A program made the position numbers and the translations under genes. 30,852 nt of DNA from a virus: positions 1 to 30,852 of the IMG/VR virus record IMGVR_UViG_3300020195_000121. One strand, 5' to 3'. Positions 1 through 5,796 of the stretch are shown in pieces; positions within the stretch are counted from its first letter, which is position 1; each line of letters starts with the position of its first letter. Below the pieces are notes generated by a model, which was not told the origin of the DNA, ran no database searches, and saw nothing but the letters and a program-made list of their open reading frames with translations.

Positions 1-1
1 G

Positions 2-487
2 CAAGGCTTGTCCGCGAAACAAACCCGAAATTTGTATTTCTCGAAAACGTACCAGCAATTAGAACTCGCGGGCTTAATGCCGTTGCGCAAGCATTTACCG
101 AATTACGGTATGATTTCCGGTGGACAACTCTTTCAGCCGCCGAAGTTGGTGCCTGTCACATTAGAAAAAGGTGGTTCATGCTTGCCCACTCCAACGGCAC
201 AACCATGCGGCCACAACCAAGGCGGGGCCGCCGGGCGCAATGGAAAGAGAAGACATTCACTCGAGTCGATGGCAAGCCGCGGCCTTTTGCCTACGCCAAT
301 GGCACGGGACTGGAAGGGACCGGGCGGGGCGAATCGAGAATCACCCGACCTGCCGTTTACAATGGGTGGAAGTCTGAACCCACAATTTGTCGAGGAACTA
401 ATGGGCTACCCCATAGAGTGGACAGAATTAAAGGATTGGGTAATTCCGTGGTTCCGCTCCAAGCCAAAGTCGCGTTTGAAAAATTAA
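2..487 (+). CDS. C-terminal part of a phage cytosine-5 DNA methyltransferase (5' end outside window)
   Basis: The frame is open to the left edge of the window, so the TTG at 8 is probably not the start and the catalytic part lies outside. The visible part has the two 'LPTP.A' stretches and a 'GGSLNPQFVEELMGYPIEWTEL' type segment (split here: GGSLNPQFVEELMG, then YPIEWTEL), typical of the C-terminal region of phage Dcm-like enzymes that methylate cytosine C5. The frame ends in a basic tail at 487. The expected motif X (RIKxLGNSVVP) is not in this frame but in the -1 frame at 418-522, so the reading frame is probably broken near 400-430. Alternatively this basic tail is a genuine variant end. 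The family call is good; the exact 3' structure is uncertain. Confidence 0.7.
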   Translation, partial: QGLSAKQTRNLYFSKTYQQLELAGLMPLRKHLPNYGMISGGQLFQPPKLVPVTLEKGGSCLPTPTAQPCGHNQGGAAGRNGKRRHSLESMASRGLLPTPMARDWKGPGGANRESPDLPFTMGGSLNPQFVEELMGYPIEWTELKDWVIPWFRSKPKSRLKN

Positions 488-522
488 TGGGAATAAAACA
501 AATCAAGGGCGGTGAGGGATGA
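418..522 (+). pseudogene. Motif X of the cytosine methyltransferase in a shifted frame
   Basis: Read in the -1 frame relative to the upstream methyltransferase segment, this stretch encodes VDRIKGLGNSVVPLQ followed by AKVAFEKLMGIK. This matches motif X, the C-terminal helix of C5 methyltransferases that packs against the SAM site. Its stop codon TGA (520-522) overlaps the ATG of the next gene as ATGA, the tight coupling expected of a true gene end, whereas the upstream frame stops 31 bases earlier. I infer an indel or a frameshift between the two frames. No classical slippery heptamer is visible, so a pseudogene, a sequence error or an unrecognised recoding event all remain open. Confidence 0.5.
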
Positions 523-893
523 GTGACCAAGACGAAAAGATTAAAAGCCTAGACGCTGGCGCTGGCTTTGGCGATGGTTTTGGCGATGGCTCCGGCGATG
601 GCGAGGGCTCTGGCGATGGCTTTGGCTATGGCTATGGCGATGGCTCTGGCAATGGCAATGGCAATGGCGATGGCGATGGCGATGGCAATGGCAATGGTTC
701 CGGCTCCGGCTATGGTTCCGGCTCTGGCGATGCCGATGGCGATGGCGATGGCGATGGTTCCGGCTTTGGCTATGGCTTTAGCCTCGGCAGTGGCTTTGGC
801 GATGGTGTTGCCGATGGTTCCGGCTTTGGCGATTGCTCCGGCTATGGCTCTGGCGATGGTTCCGGCTTTGGCGATGGTGATGGTGATGGATGA
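519..893 (+). CDS. Glycine-rich (Gly-X)n repeat protein, 124 aa
   Basis: After a short charged start (MSDQDEKIKSLDAGAG), almost every second residue is Gly, alternating with Asp, Ser, Phe, Tyr or Asn for about 105 residues. There is no globular domain, signal peptide or membrane segment. At DNA level it is a hexanucleotide-like repeat of GGCGATGGC and GGCTCTGGC type, so all forward frames look open; the +1 frame reads as Ala-Met repeats and is a shadow. The ATG is preceded by GGTGAGGG and overlaps the upstream stop as ATGA. The Phe and Tyr spaced in a Gly background resemble low-complexity, self-associating or adhesive proteins, but the function is unknown. Similar Gly-Asp runs occur at 927-1031 and on the minus strand at 30415-30495. 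Confidence 0.65.
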   Translation: MSDQDEKIKSLDAGAGFGDGFGDGSGDGEGSGDGFGYGYGDGSGNGNGNGDGDGDGNGNGSGSGYGSGSGDADGDGDGDGSGFGYGFSLGSGFGDGVADGSGFGDCSGYGSGDGSGFGDGDGDG

Positions 894-926
894 ACTTTGA
901 GAGACGAGAATGTGGAAGGAATAAAT

Positions 927-1031
927 ATGTCAGAGCAAACAATCTCGGGCGCGGGCGATGGCGATGGCGATTGTGACGAAGGTTTCACCCTTAATACCCT
1001 TTGTTGGGCTGCATCCAGCAATTTGAAATAG
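927..1031 (+). CDS. Small protein with a Gly-Asp run, 34 aa
   Basis: ATG at 927 follows GGAATAAAT. The product begins MSEQTISGAGDGDGDCDEG and ends with a Cys/Trp-containing tail (TLNTLCWAASSNLK). It shares the MS-Q start and the GDGDGD run with the preceding gene, 33 bp upstream, so it may be a truncated relative produced by repeat duplication. No function is recognised. It is too short for homology to be judged by eye, and it could be a non-functional remnant. Confidence 0.35.
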   Translation: MSEQTISGAGDGDGDCDEGFTLNTLCWAASSNLK

Positions 1032-1037
1032 CTAACC

Positions 1038-1117
1038 ATGGCCCCTTGGCATCCGCATGGGGTGATCGCTTGACATATTCTGCATGGTTCTGCAACTTCC
1101 ATGAACACTAAGCTACA
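1038..1117 (+). repeat. 80-bp dispersed repeat, copy 1
   Basis: Eighty bases here recur at 24232-24311 in the same orientation with 77 of 80 positions identical; flanking sequence shows no similarity. It contains CCCC...GGGG (1042-1062) and CATGG...CCATG (1084-1103) inverted repeats. Both copies lie outside confident genes. A minus-strand reading would give a Cys-rich peptide, but all three base differences would change amino acids, so a non-coding DNA or RNA role is more likely. Confidence 0.85.
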
Positions 1118-1321
1118 GACTGAGATGTGGTTCAGTGAGCGGTAACTATTAACGGCAAAGTGCATGGCAAGGCAGTATCTAGTGACTACGGATAAAACGT
1201 CCCTATTGATTTAGACGATGACACAGACGTTGGAGACGTGACCGCACGAGTGGCACTCGCAAAGATTAAAGAGATGGAAAAGTAGGAATCTGCTTATGTT
1301 AAGCAGAATGGAGAAATAAAT
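1118..1321 (+). other. Stretch without a confident gene; possible split small ORF
   Basis: An ATG at 1164 opens MARQYLVTTDKTSLLI and stops at 1214. In the overlapping -1 frame, DLDDDTDVGDVTARVA then LAKIKEMEK runs to TAG 1283-1285 and looks protein-like (acidic, then amphipathic). Together they may be one roughly 40-residue gene with a frameshift near 1200. Neither part is recognised, so I do not call a gene. Confidence 0.3.
1289..1307 (+). promoter_or_regulatory. 8-bp perfect hairpin upstream of small ORFs
   Basis: TCTGCTTA and TAAGCAGA pair perfectly around a TGT loop. No T-run follows, so it is not a clear intrinsic terminator. It ends just before GGAGA (1310-1314), the likely ribosome-binding site for ATG 1322, and could affect translation or protect the 5' end of the transcript. 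Confidence 0.45.
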
Positions 1322-1363
1322 ATGGGAATAGAGATTAAGGAAATGACGTATGAGTCAGCCTGA
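1322..1363 (+). CDS. Possible 13-residue leader peptide
   Basis: ATG at 1322 lies 7 bases after GGAGA, next to the hairpin at 1289-1307. The product MGIEIKEMTYESA ends at TGA 1361-1363, overlapping the start of the next ORF (ATG 1350) in another frame. This geometry fits a translational-coupling or leader ORF. Nothing else supports it. Confidence 0.25.
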   Translation: MGIEIKEMTYESA

Positions 1364-1499
1364 CGGGAATGTCCACACGATGCCGACCGATGGACCTGAG
1401 CATATCGAGTCTGCGGACTGCTGGTGCGAGCCTGAGCTTGTAGCGGACTACTTTGATCAAGACGGCGTGAAATGTTACCTTCATAAGGAGATACATTGA
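1350..1499 (+). CDS. Small conserved-type phage protein with a CWC motif, 49 aa
   Basis: The ATG at 1350 gives MSQPDGNVHTMPTDGPEHIE, then SADCWCEPELVADYFDQDG and VKCYLHKEIH. The pattern 'H..S.DCWC.P...' followed by a short loop and '(V)..YLHKE' resembles small phage proteins seen in replication or late regions, whose Cys/His residues could bind a metal. Three Cys and several His are present. It overlaps the tiny ORF at 1322-1363. A second ORF could start at TTG 1496 behind AAGGAG (1485-1490), but it runs into the opposing gene and I do not call it. Function unknown. Confidence 0.55.
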   Translation: MSQPDGNVHTMPTDGPEHIESADCWCEPELVADYFDQDGVKCYLHKEIH

Positions 1500-1557
1500 C
1501 CCACATCACCGAGTTTACAAAAAGCGCCGCAAAGCCCCTGGCTTTAGCTATGGGGAG

Positions 1558-1571
1558 GATAGTCAACTATC
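1558..1571. promoter_or_regulatory. 14-bp palindromic hairpin
   Basis: GATAGT-CA-ACTATC is a perfect inverted repeat overlapping the last codon of the minus-strand gene that ends at 1570. It may end or stabilise the minus-strand transcript. There is no T-run, so terminator function is only a guess. Confidence 0.3.
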
Positions 1572-1803
1572 ACTGCGGATTATCCTCATCAGCTTGTTCT
1601 ACAAACATGCCGAGCTGTAGGCCAACTTTCTCGACATGATCTCTGAGGCTCAGCCAGTATTTCATTAAATTAAAATCAGAATCTGATGCTTTGAGTTTTA
1701 TGCTGATCTCGCGTCGGCCTTTGAACTTTAATTCATGAGTGACGTCTGATATATCAAACAGCTCAAAATCCATGCGTTCTTTTGGGAGCCACTTTTTCGA
1801 CAC
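1570..1803 (-). CDS. Hypothetical protein, 77 aa, minus strand
   Basis: GTG at 1803 is the only upstream start available, because TAA lies two codons before it; the internal ATG at 'MDFELFDIS' is an alternative. The protein is mixed charge with a predicted helix (DFNLMKYWLSLRDHVEKV) and an acidic C-terminus (EQADEDNPQ). There is no signal peptide, membrane segment or recognised domain. It is the second of two minus-strand genes between plus-strand blocks. The terminator-like palindrome between them suggests it is either separately expressed or reached by read-through. Isolated opposite-strand small genes in phages are often regulators or host-interaction genes, but the sequence does not show which. 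Confidence 0.5.
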   Translation of the reverse strand: MSKKWLPKERMDFELFDISDVTHELKFKGRREISIKLKASDSDFNLMKYWLSLRDHVEKVGLQLGMFVEQADEDNPQ

Positions 1804-1833
1804 ACATTAAGCATCGCCTAATCTAGCGCGGAA

Positions 1834-1859
1834 TTAAAAGAGGTCTGGACCTTTTTTAA
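1834..1859. terminator. Bidirectional intrinsic terminator
   Basis: TTAAAAGAGGT-CTGG-ACCTTTTTTAA forms a near-perfect stem (one G-T pair) with A-tract on one side and T6 on the other, so it can terminate transcription in both directions. It overlaps the stop codon of the minus-strand gene 1856-2092. On the plus strand it would end transcripts coming from the left. Confidence 0.7.
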
Positions 1860-2092
1860 GCCGAGATTTTGGCGCGATCAATGGCGCTCTTGATGACTTT
1901 TTTAAGGAGCTTGTGGAATTTACCGTTGGATTTGGCCTGTACGAGTTCGTACTTTACTTTGTAATCATCAGTGAGCCAGAAGGTCACGCCTTTGCCCCGG
2001 CTCAATCCCCGAGCCTCGGACTCACTAAAATCAAGAGTTTCAATCTGCTCCAGTAACTCGTCGATTGATTGGCTGTCATCTTTTTCATTCAT
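1856..2092 (-). CDS. Hypothetical protein, 78 aa, minus strand
   Basis: ATG at 2092 opens MNEKDDSQSIDELLEQIETL; the N-terminal half is acidic and helical, the C-terminal half basic and helical (KFHKLLKKVIKSAIDRAKIS). Such charge separation is common in small DNA- or RNA-binding proteins and inhibitors, but no family is recognised. It diverges from the ParB-like gene at 2193 across a 100-bp shared promoter region and ends in a bidirectional terminator. No good Shine-Dalgarno lies upstream; a -10-like TATCCT ends six bases before the ATG, so its mRNA may be leaderless. Confidence 0.6.
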   Translation of the reverse strand: MNEKDDSQSIDELLEQIETLDFSESEARGLSRGKGVTFWLTDDYKVKYELVQAKSNGKFHKLLKKVIKSAIDRAKISA

Positions 2093-2128
2093 ACAATTAG
2101 GATATTCTGCCTACTTTAATGACGTAAA
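2093..2128 (-). promoter_or_regulatory. Putative leftward promoter
   Basis: On the minus strand, TTTACG (2128-2123), an 18-bp spacer and TATCCT (2104-2099) precede ATG 2092. Only six bases separate the hexamer from the ATG, placing transcription start at or next to the start codon. Assignment is by eye. Confidence 0.4.
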
Positions 2129-2147
2129 GTAAAATGTTTAGAAAACA

Positions 2148-2192
2148 AAACGTAATAGTAGTGTAAACAACAGAGATACTTAAAGTGAGTGG
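2148..2192 (+). promoter_or_regulatory. 45-bp start-proximal promoter box, copy C
   Basis: The 21 bases at 2148-2168 match the boxes at 5752 and 20292 in 16 of 21 positions, keeping both half-sites (AAACGTAA and TGTAAAC, GTAA elements 11 bp apart). TAAAGT at 2181-2186 occupies the shared TANNNT position, and ATG 2193 starts exactly 45 bases after the box begins. Confidence 0.6.
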
Positions 2193-2828
2193 ATGAGCAA
2201 GAAGTCTGGCGGCAAAAAAGCTGCTGTGAAACGTACTCAAGAGGCCGCAGAACCTAAACCTGATGAGATTCAGGTTATCTGCAAATACGCGGCGCTAGTT
2301 CCAATCGCAGAGCTAAAGACTAAATTTAATCCAGACAATCCTAACAAACACCCACAAGAGCAGCTTGAGCGCATAGCTAAGATTTTTAAGTACAACGGCA
2401 TCAGAAAAGCCGCAGTTATATCTGAGCGGTCGGATCTATTAACAATCGGACACGGTCGCATTATGGCGGCAGAGCAAATGGGTATGACTTATTATCCCGT
2501 CGAGTATCAACCCTATCTGTCCTTTGAACATGAGTACGCCGATATGGTCGCTGACAACGCCCTACAAGAGTGGTCGGGCATGAATCTAGCGAGTGTAAAT
2601 GCACAGGTGCCAGAGCTTGGGCCTGACTTTGATTTAGATGTGCTGGGACTGAAGGATTTTACGCTTGATGCAATGGACAAATTTGACCTTGATGACAAGC
2701 CTGACACTGACACTGACGCCGCAGTCAAACTCTCTCTCAATATTTCGTTTCCTAACGAGAGCGACATGCAGGTGGTTCACGATGAACTATTGGGGCGTGG
2801 ATACATAGTTAAGGTCGTCAATGGCTGA
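2193..2828 (+). CDS. ParB-like N-terminal (ParB/Srx fold) domain protein
   Basis: 211 aa. After a Lys-rich start, residues about 29-115 carry the ParB N-terminal fold signature: 'V.IAELK.....NPNKHPQEQLERIA', then 'IRKAAVI', 'LTIGHGRIMAAEQMGM' and 'YPVEYQ'. The GHGR box binds nucleotide in ParB/Srx proteins. The C-terminal 90 residues lack the ParB helix-turn-helix and are acidic. In phages such proteins commonly sit beside DNA methylases and terminase genes, sometimes as nucleases or modification cofactors. Here it overlaps the Dam-type gene by 8 bp (ATGGCTGA), so the two are likely co-translated. It may guide or regulate methylation or packaging rather than partition DNA. A regulatory box precedes it by 45 bp. 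Confidence 0.8.
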   Translation: MSKKSGGKKAAVKRTQEAAEPKPDEIQVICKYAALVPIAELKTKFNPDNPNKHPQEQLERIAKIFKYNGIRKAAVISERSDLLTIGHGRIMAAEQMGMTYYPVEYQPYLSFEHEYADMVADNALQEWSGMNLASVNAQVPELGPDFDLDVLGLKDFTLDAMDKFDLDDKPDTDTDAAVKLSLNISFPNESDMQVVHDELLGRGYIVKVVNG

Positions 2829-3804
2829 GTACGGAATACCATACATGGGGTCCAAGGGATCAATAGCTAACGAAATTATTTGCCGCCTGCCAAAGGCTGA
2901 AAACTTTTATGACATATTTGGCGGTGGCTTTAGTATTATGCACGCAATGCTTCAGCGGAGACCGAAGGACTTTAAGAGATTCCACTTCAACGAAATAAGG
3001 CCAGGCATTTGCGAGCTTATAAAGGCCGCCATTTCTGGTAAATATAGTTACAAGAACTTTAGCCCGCCATTTATTTCATCTGATGAGTTTAAAGAGAGAA
3101 AAAGCACTTGCGCCTACACGCAAATGCTTTGGTCCTTTGGCAATAATGGTGAGAATTATCTTTTTTCCAAGAAAATCGAGCCATATAAAAAATCAATGCA
3201 CAATGCAGTTGTGTTTAATAAGTTCGATGATCTTGCTAAAAAAGTGTTTTGCATGGACAGATTTAAAGAAGGATATTCTGTAAAAGATAGACGACTCTTT
3301 TTGCGCGCCAAAATTGAGTATTATCGTATAAATGGAATCCCTGACTTTCTTCTTGTATATTTGAATGCGAAGCAGTTGGTGCAGTTGCAGCAGTTGGAGG
3401 CGTTGCAGCAGTTGCAGCAGTTGCAGCAGTTGGAGGCGTTGCAGCGGTTGGAGGCGTTGCAGCAGTTGCAGCGGTTGGAGCCGTTGAAGCAGTTGGAATT
3501 TTATTCCACAAGTTATAATGAGATTAAAATAAAGCCCGATTCTGTTGTGTATTGCGATCCACCCTATGAGGGTACTGCCTCATACTCAAACGAATTTGAC
3601 CATAAGGCTTTTTTAGACTGGGCAGATGCGCAGACAGAGCCAGTGTTCATTTCCGAGTACAAAATAAATGATAATCGTTTCTCCCTCCTTTTTGAAATCC
3701 ACAAACTGTCCCTGCTTGGCCCATCATCAGGGAGAAAAAAGATGACCGAGCGTCTTTACGGAAACAAAGCCGCTCAAAATCTTAAGAAGGAATTAAATGC
3801 CTAA
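2821..3804 (+). CDS. Dam-type (D12 class) N6-adenine DNA methyltransferase
   Basis: 327 aa. The SAM-binding start is YMGSKG (residues 8-13) and YDIFGGGFS (about 30-38); the catalytic motif IV is DPPY (246-249) within VVYCDPPYEG. Together these define a D12-class adenine methylase acting on phage DNA, probably for protection from restriction or to time packaging. Residues 186-227 form 14 leucine-led triplets (LQQ, LEA, LQR) encoded by a 9-bp minisatellite, inserted just before motif IV. It overlaps the ParB-like gene upstream and the small terminase gene downstream. Host Dam enzymes are slightly smaller and lack this insert. The recognition sequence cannot be read from the protein. Confidence 0.9.
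   Translation: MAEYGIPYMGSKGSIANEIICRLPKAENFYDIFGGGFSIMHAMLQRRPKDFKRFHFNEIRPGICELIKAAISGKYSYKNFSPPFISSDEFKERKSTCAYTQMLWSFGNNGENYLFSKKIEPYKKSMHNAVVFNKFDDLAKKVFCMDRFKEGYSVKDRRLFLRAKIEYYRINGIPDFLLVYLNAKQLVQLQQLEALQQLQQLQQLEALQRLEALQQLQRLEPLKQLEFYSTSYNEIKIKPDSVVYCDPPYEGTASYSNEFDHKAFLDWADAQTEPVFISEYKINDNRFSLLFEIHKLSLLGPSSGRKKMTERLYGNKAAQNLKKELNA
3376..3501 (+). repeat. 9-bp minisatellite encoding Leu-x-x triplets
   Basis: Fourteen 9-bp units of GTTGCAGCA / GTTGGAGGC type, offset here to codons TTG-CAG-CAG and TTG-GAG-GCG, keep the reading frame of the adenine methylase whatever the copy number. Slippage would lengthen or shorten the Leu-rich arm without frameshift. Confidence 0.9.
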
Positions 3805-4219
3805 ACCCAAACCCAAATCAAAATCTCCAGCAAAAAAACTAGGTCAGCCGCCGGTGCCAATCAACATGGATCAACTGGCCGTACTCATGCGCTATAAACC
3901 GACACAGAATGACTGTGCAGCGTTTTTTAAGTGCTGTGCAGATACTATTGAGCGCCGCATCCGAGAGCACACGGGGCTTACATACGCAGAGTATCGTGAC
4001 CAACATTTCGTTCACACAAGATTTTCCTTAATTCAAAACGCCATCAAACGCGGCCTTGCCGGTGATAATGCCATGCACATTTTTAGCTTAAAGAATTTAT
4101 GCAATTGGAGTGACAAGGTGCCGGGCGAGGAGAACAAGACGATTGTTCTTAGTGGCAATATTCAAGTCGAGCGGGCCGAGCTTGATGACCGGATCAAGTT
4201 AATCAAGGAAAAAAAGTGA
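3797..4219 (+). CDS. Terminase small subunit-like protein
   Basis: 140 aa. A Lys/Pro-rich N-terminus is followed by a helix-turn-helix-like segment (about residues 32-65: 'PTQNDCAAFFKCCADTIERRI') and the 'HIFSLKNLCNWSDK' region common in phage small-terminase-like proteins. It should recognise the packaging site on concatemeric DNA and load the large subunit. It overlaps the methylase by 8 bp and the large terminase by 4 bp (GTGA), which supports this role. Sequence conservation in small terminases is low, so the family is inferred partly from position. Confidence 0.75.
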   Translation: MPKPKPKSKSPAKKLGQPPVPINMDQLAVLMRYKPTQNDCAAFFKCCADTIERRIREHTGLTYAEYRDQHFVHTRFSLIQNAIKRGLAGDNAMHIFSLKNLCNWSDKVPGEENKTIVLSGNIQVERAELDDRIKLIKEKK

Positions 4220-5733
4220 TTGCCTCAGGGCTCACTAGGGAACAATCAAATAGTCTTTATCTAGATATTCTGAGCGACGAGGATACCAAGGCCCTTAAAA
4301 CATTATGCACTGACGACTTGTTTTTCTTTTTAACCATTGCGTGCAAACGAAAAGACATAAACCGCGATTGGCTCTATGAGAGGTGCCGCGAGGTGGAGTC
4401 AAGCCCCGATGGCCATTTGGATTTGTGGGCAAGGGAGCATTATAAATCGACAACTATTACTTTTGGCAAATCCATTCAGGATCTACTTAAAGATCCAGAC
4501 AACACCACCATTGGTATTTTTAGTCACACGAGGCCCATTGCTAAGGGATTTCTCGAGCAGATCAAGCGAGAACTAGAGTCCAATGTTTTTCTTAAGGGTT
4601 TATTCCCAGAAGTTCTTTACGATAACCCAAAATCCGAAGCGCCGAAGTGGTCACTTGATCACGGCATCATTGTAAAACGCAAAACCAATCCAAAAGAGGC
4701 CAACGTTGAGGCGTGGGGCTTAGTAGATGGCCAGCCCACATCGAAGCATTTTAGTCTTTTGATCTATGACGACGTTGTGACAAGAGAGTCAGTGACAACG
4801 CCAGAGCAGATTAAAAAGGTCACTGCTGCTTGGGAGCTGTCATTAAACCTAGGAGCCCAAGGCGGGCGTAAGCGCCACATCGGCACTCGTTATCACCAGA
4901 ACGACACTTATAGAACCATGATGGACCGTGGCTCCGTAGTGCCAAGGATTTATCCAGCTACAGACAACGGCAAGATGGACGGCAATGCCGTGTTGTTCTC
5001 GCAAAGTGATTTAATGGAAAAGCGCCGTGATATGGGGCCGTACACTTTTGGCACTCAAATGTTGCAAGATCCAGTTGCCGATAAGTCGATGGGATTTAAA
5101 GAAGAGTGGTTGAAATACTATGAAACCATTGGCGATACATCCGAATGGAATAAGTATATTTTAGTTGATCCAGCCTCAAAGAAAAAAACCACGAGCGACT
5201 ACACGGTAATGGAAGTCATAGGCTTAGCGCCTGACGGCAATTACTATTTGATCGACGCTATCCGGGATAGACTTAATCTCACACAGCGGGCGTCAAAACT
5301 GTTTTCACTTCACAGAAAACATAAGCCACTGAATGTCGGCTATGAGCAATATGGAATGCAATCAGACACCGAGCACATCAGGTATGTGATGGAGCAAGAG
5401 AATTACAGATTTAATATTGTTGAGCTGAAGGGCCAGATTGCCAAAGAGGACCGCATAAGAAAACTAGTGCCAGTGTTTGAACAGGGGCGATTCTATATGC
5501 CTCACAGACTTTTCTTTGTGACCGCCGATGGCAAGAGTACTAACTACATTGAAGCATTCCGGGATGAGGAGTATCTATCCTTTCCCGTCTGCCTTCACGA
5601 CGACATGCTCGATTGTAGAGCCAGGATTCTAGATCCAGCACTTGACGCCAAATTCCCAGAGTTAGAGACATCTCCACCGACTGAGCGCCGCGCCTTTCAC
5701 TCTGGCGCTAGTTCAACAAACTGGATGGGCTGA
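4216..5733 (+). CDS. Terminase large subunit (packaging ATPase and nuclease)
   Basis: 505 aa. The ATPase half has an unusual Walker A, REHYKST (73-79), in place of GxGKT, as in several phage families with a 'R(G/E)HxKST' loop, and Walker B LLIYDD (181-186). The RNase H-like nuclease half has the acidic cluster D318 (ILVDPASKKKTTSDYT), E377 (YEQYG) and D462/D463 (HDDMLD). It cuts concatemers and drives DNA into the procapsid through the portal encoded next. GTG start overlaps the small subunit stop (GTGA). The gene ends 63 bp before the portal start, leaving room for the 5752 promoter box. Confidence 0.93.
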   Translation: MIASGLTREQSNSLYLDILSDEDTKALKTLCTDDLFFFLTIACKRKDINRDWLYERCREVESSPDGHLDLWAREHYKSTTITFGKSIQDLLKDPDNTTIGIFSHTRPIAKGFLEQIKRELESNVFLKGLFPEVLYDNPKSEAPKWSLDHGIIVKRKTNPKEANVEAWGLVDGQPTSKHFSLLIYDDVVTRESVTTPEQIKKVTAAWELSLNLGAQGGRKRHIGTRYHQNDTYRTMMDRGSVVPRIYPATDNGKMDGNAVLFSQSDLMEKRRDMGPYTFGTQMLQDPVADKSMGFKEEWLKYYETIGDTSEWNKYILVDPASKKKTTSDYTVMEVIGLAPDGNYYLIDAIRDRLNLTQRASKLFSLHRKHKPLNVGYEQYGMQSDTEHIRYVMEQENYRFNIVELKGQIAKEDRIRKLVPVFEQGRFYMPHRLFFVTADGKSTNYIEAFRDEEYLSFPVCLHDDMLDCRARILDPALDAKFPELETSPPTERRAFHSGASSTNWMG

Positions 5734-5751
5734 CTAGTTCGCACCTAAACG

Positions 5752-5796
5752 AAACGTAAAGCTTTTGTAAACGTAAGGATGCTCTAGGTTTATGGT
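5752..5796 (+). promoter_or_regulatory. 45-bp start-proximal promoter box, copy A
   Basis: The box AACGTAAAGCTTTTGTAAAC (5753-5772) differs from the 20292 copy at one position. GTAAA elements start at 5756 and 5767, 11 bp apart, with a CTAAA at 5745 in the same phase. TAGGTT at 5785-5790 is the TANNNT position, and GTG 5797 lies 45 bases from the box start. No strong Shine-Dalgarno precedes the GTG. Confidence 0.65.

Noticed and set aside
568-900. Open frame of Ala-Met repeats
   Set aside because: It is the +1 shadow of the (Gly-X)n gene; the repeat keeps all frames free of stops.
842-1165. Minus-strand ORF with a Cys-rich segment across the 80-bp repeat
   Set aside because: Its N-terminal end and Pro-Ser tail come from the repeat DNA, and in the second repeat copy all base differences change the amino acids and lose a Cys.
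1496-1648. TTG-start ORF behind AAGGAG
   Set aside because: It runs about 80 bp into the opposing gene and has no recognisable features; the AAGGAG lies inside the previous gene.
3263-3511. Minus-strand ORF of Thr-Ala-Pro repeats
   Set aside because: Antisense shadow of the Leu-triplet minisatellite in the adenine methylase.
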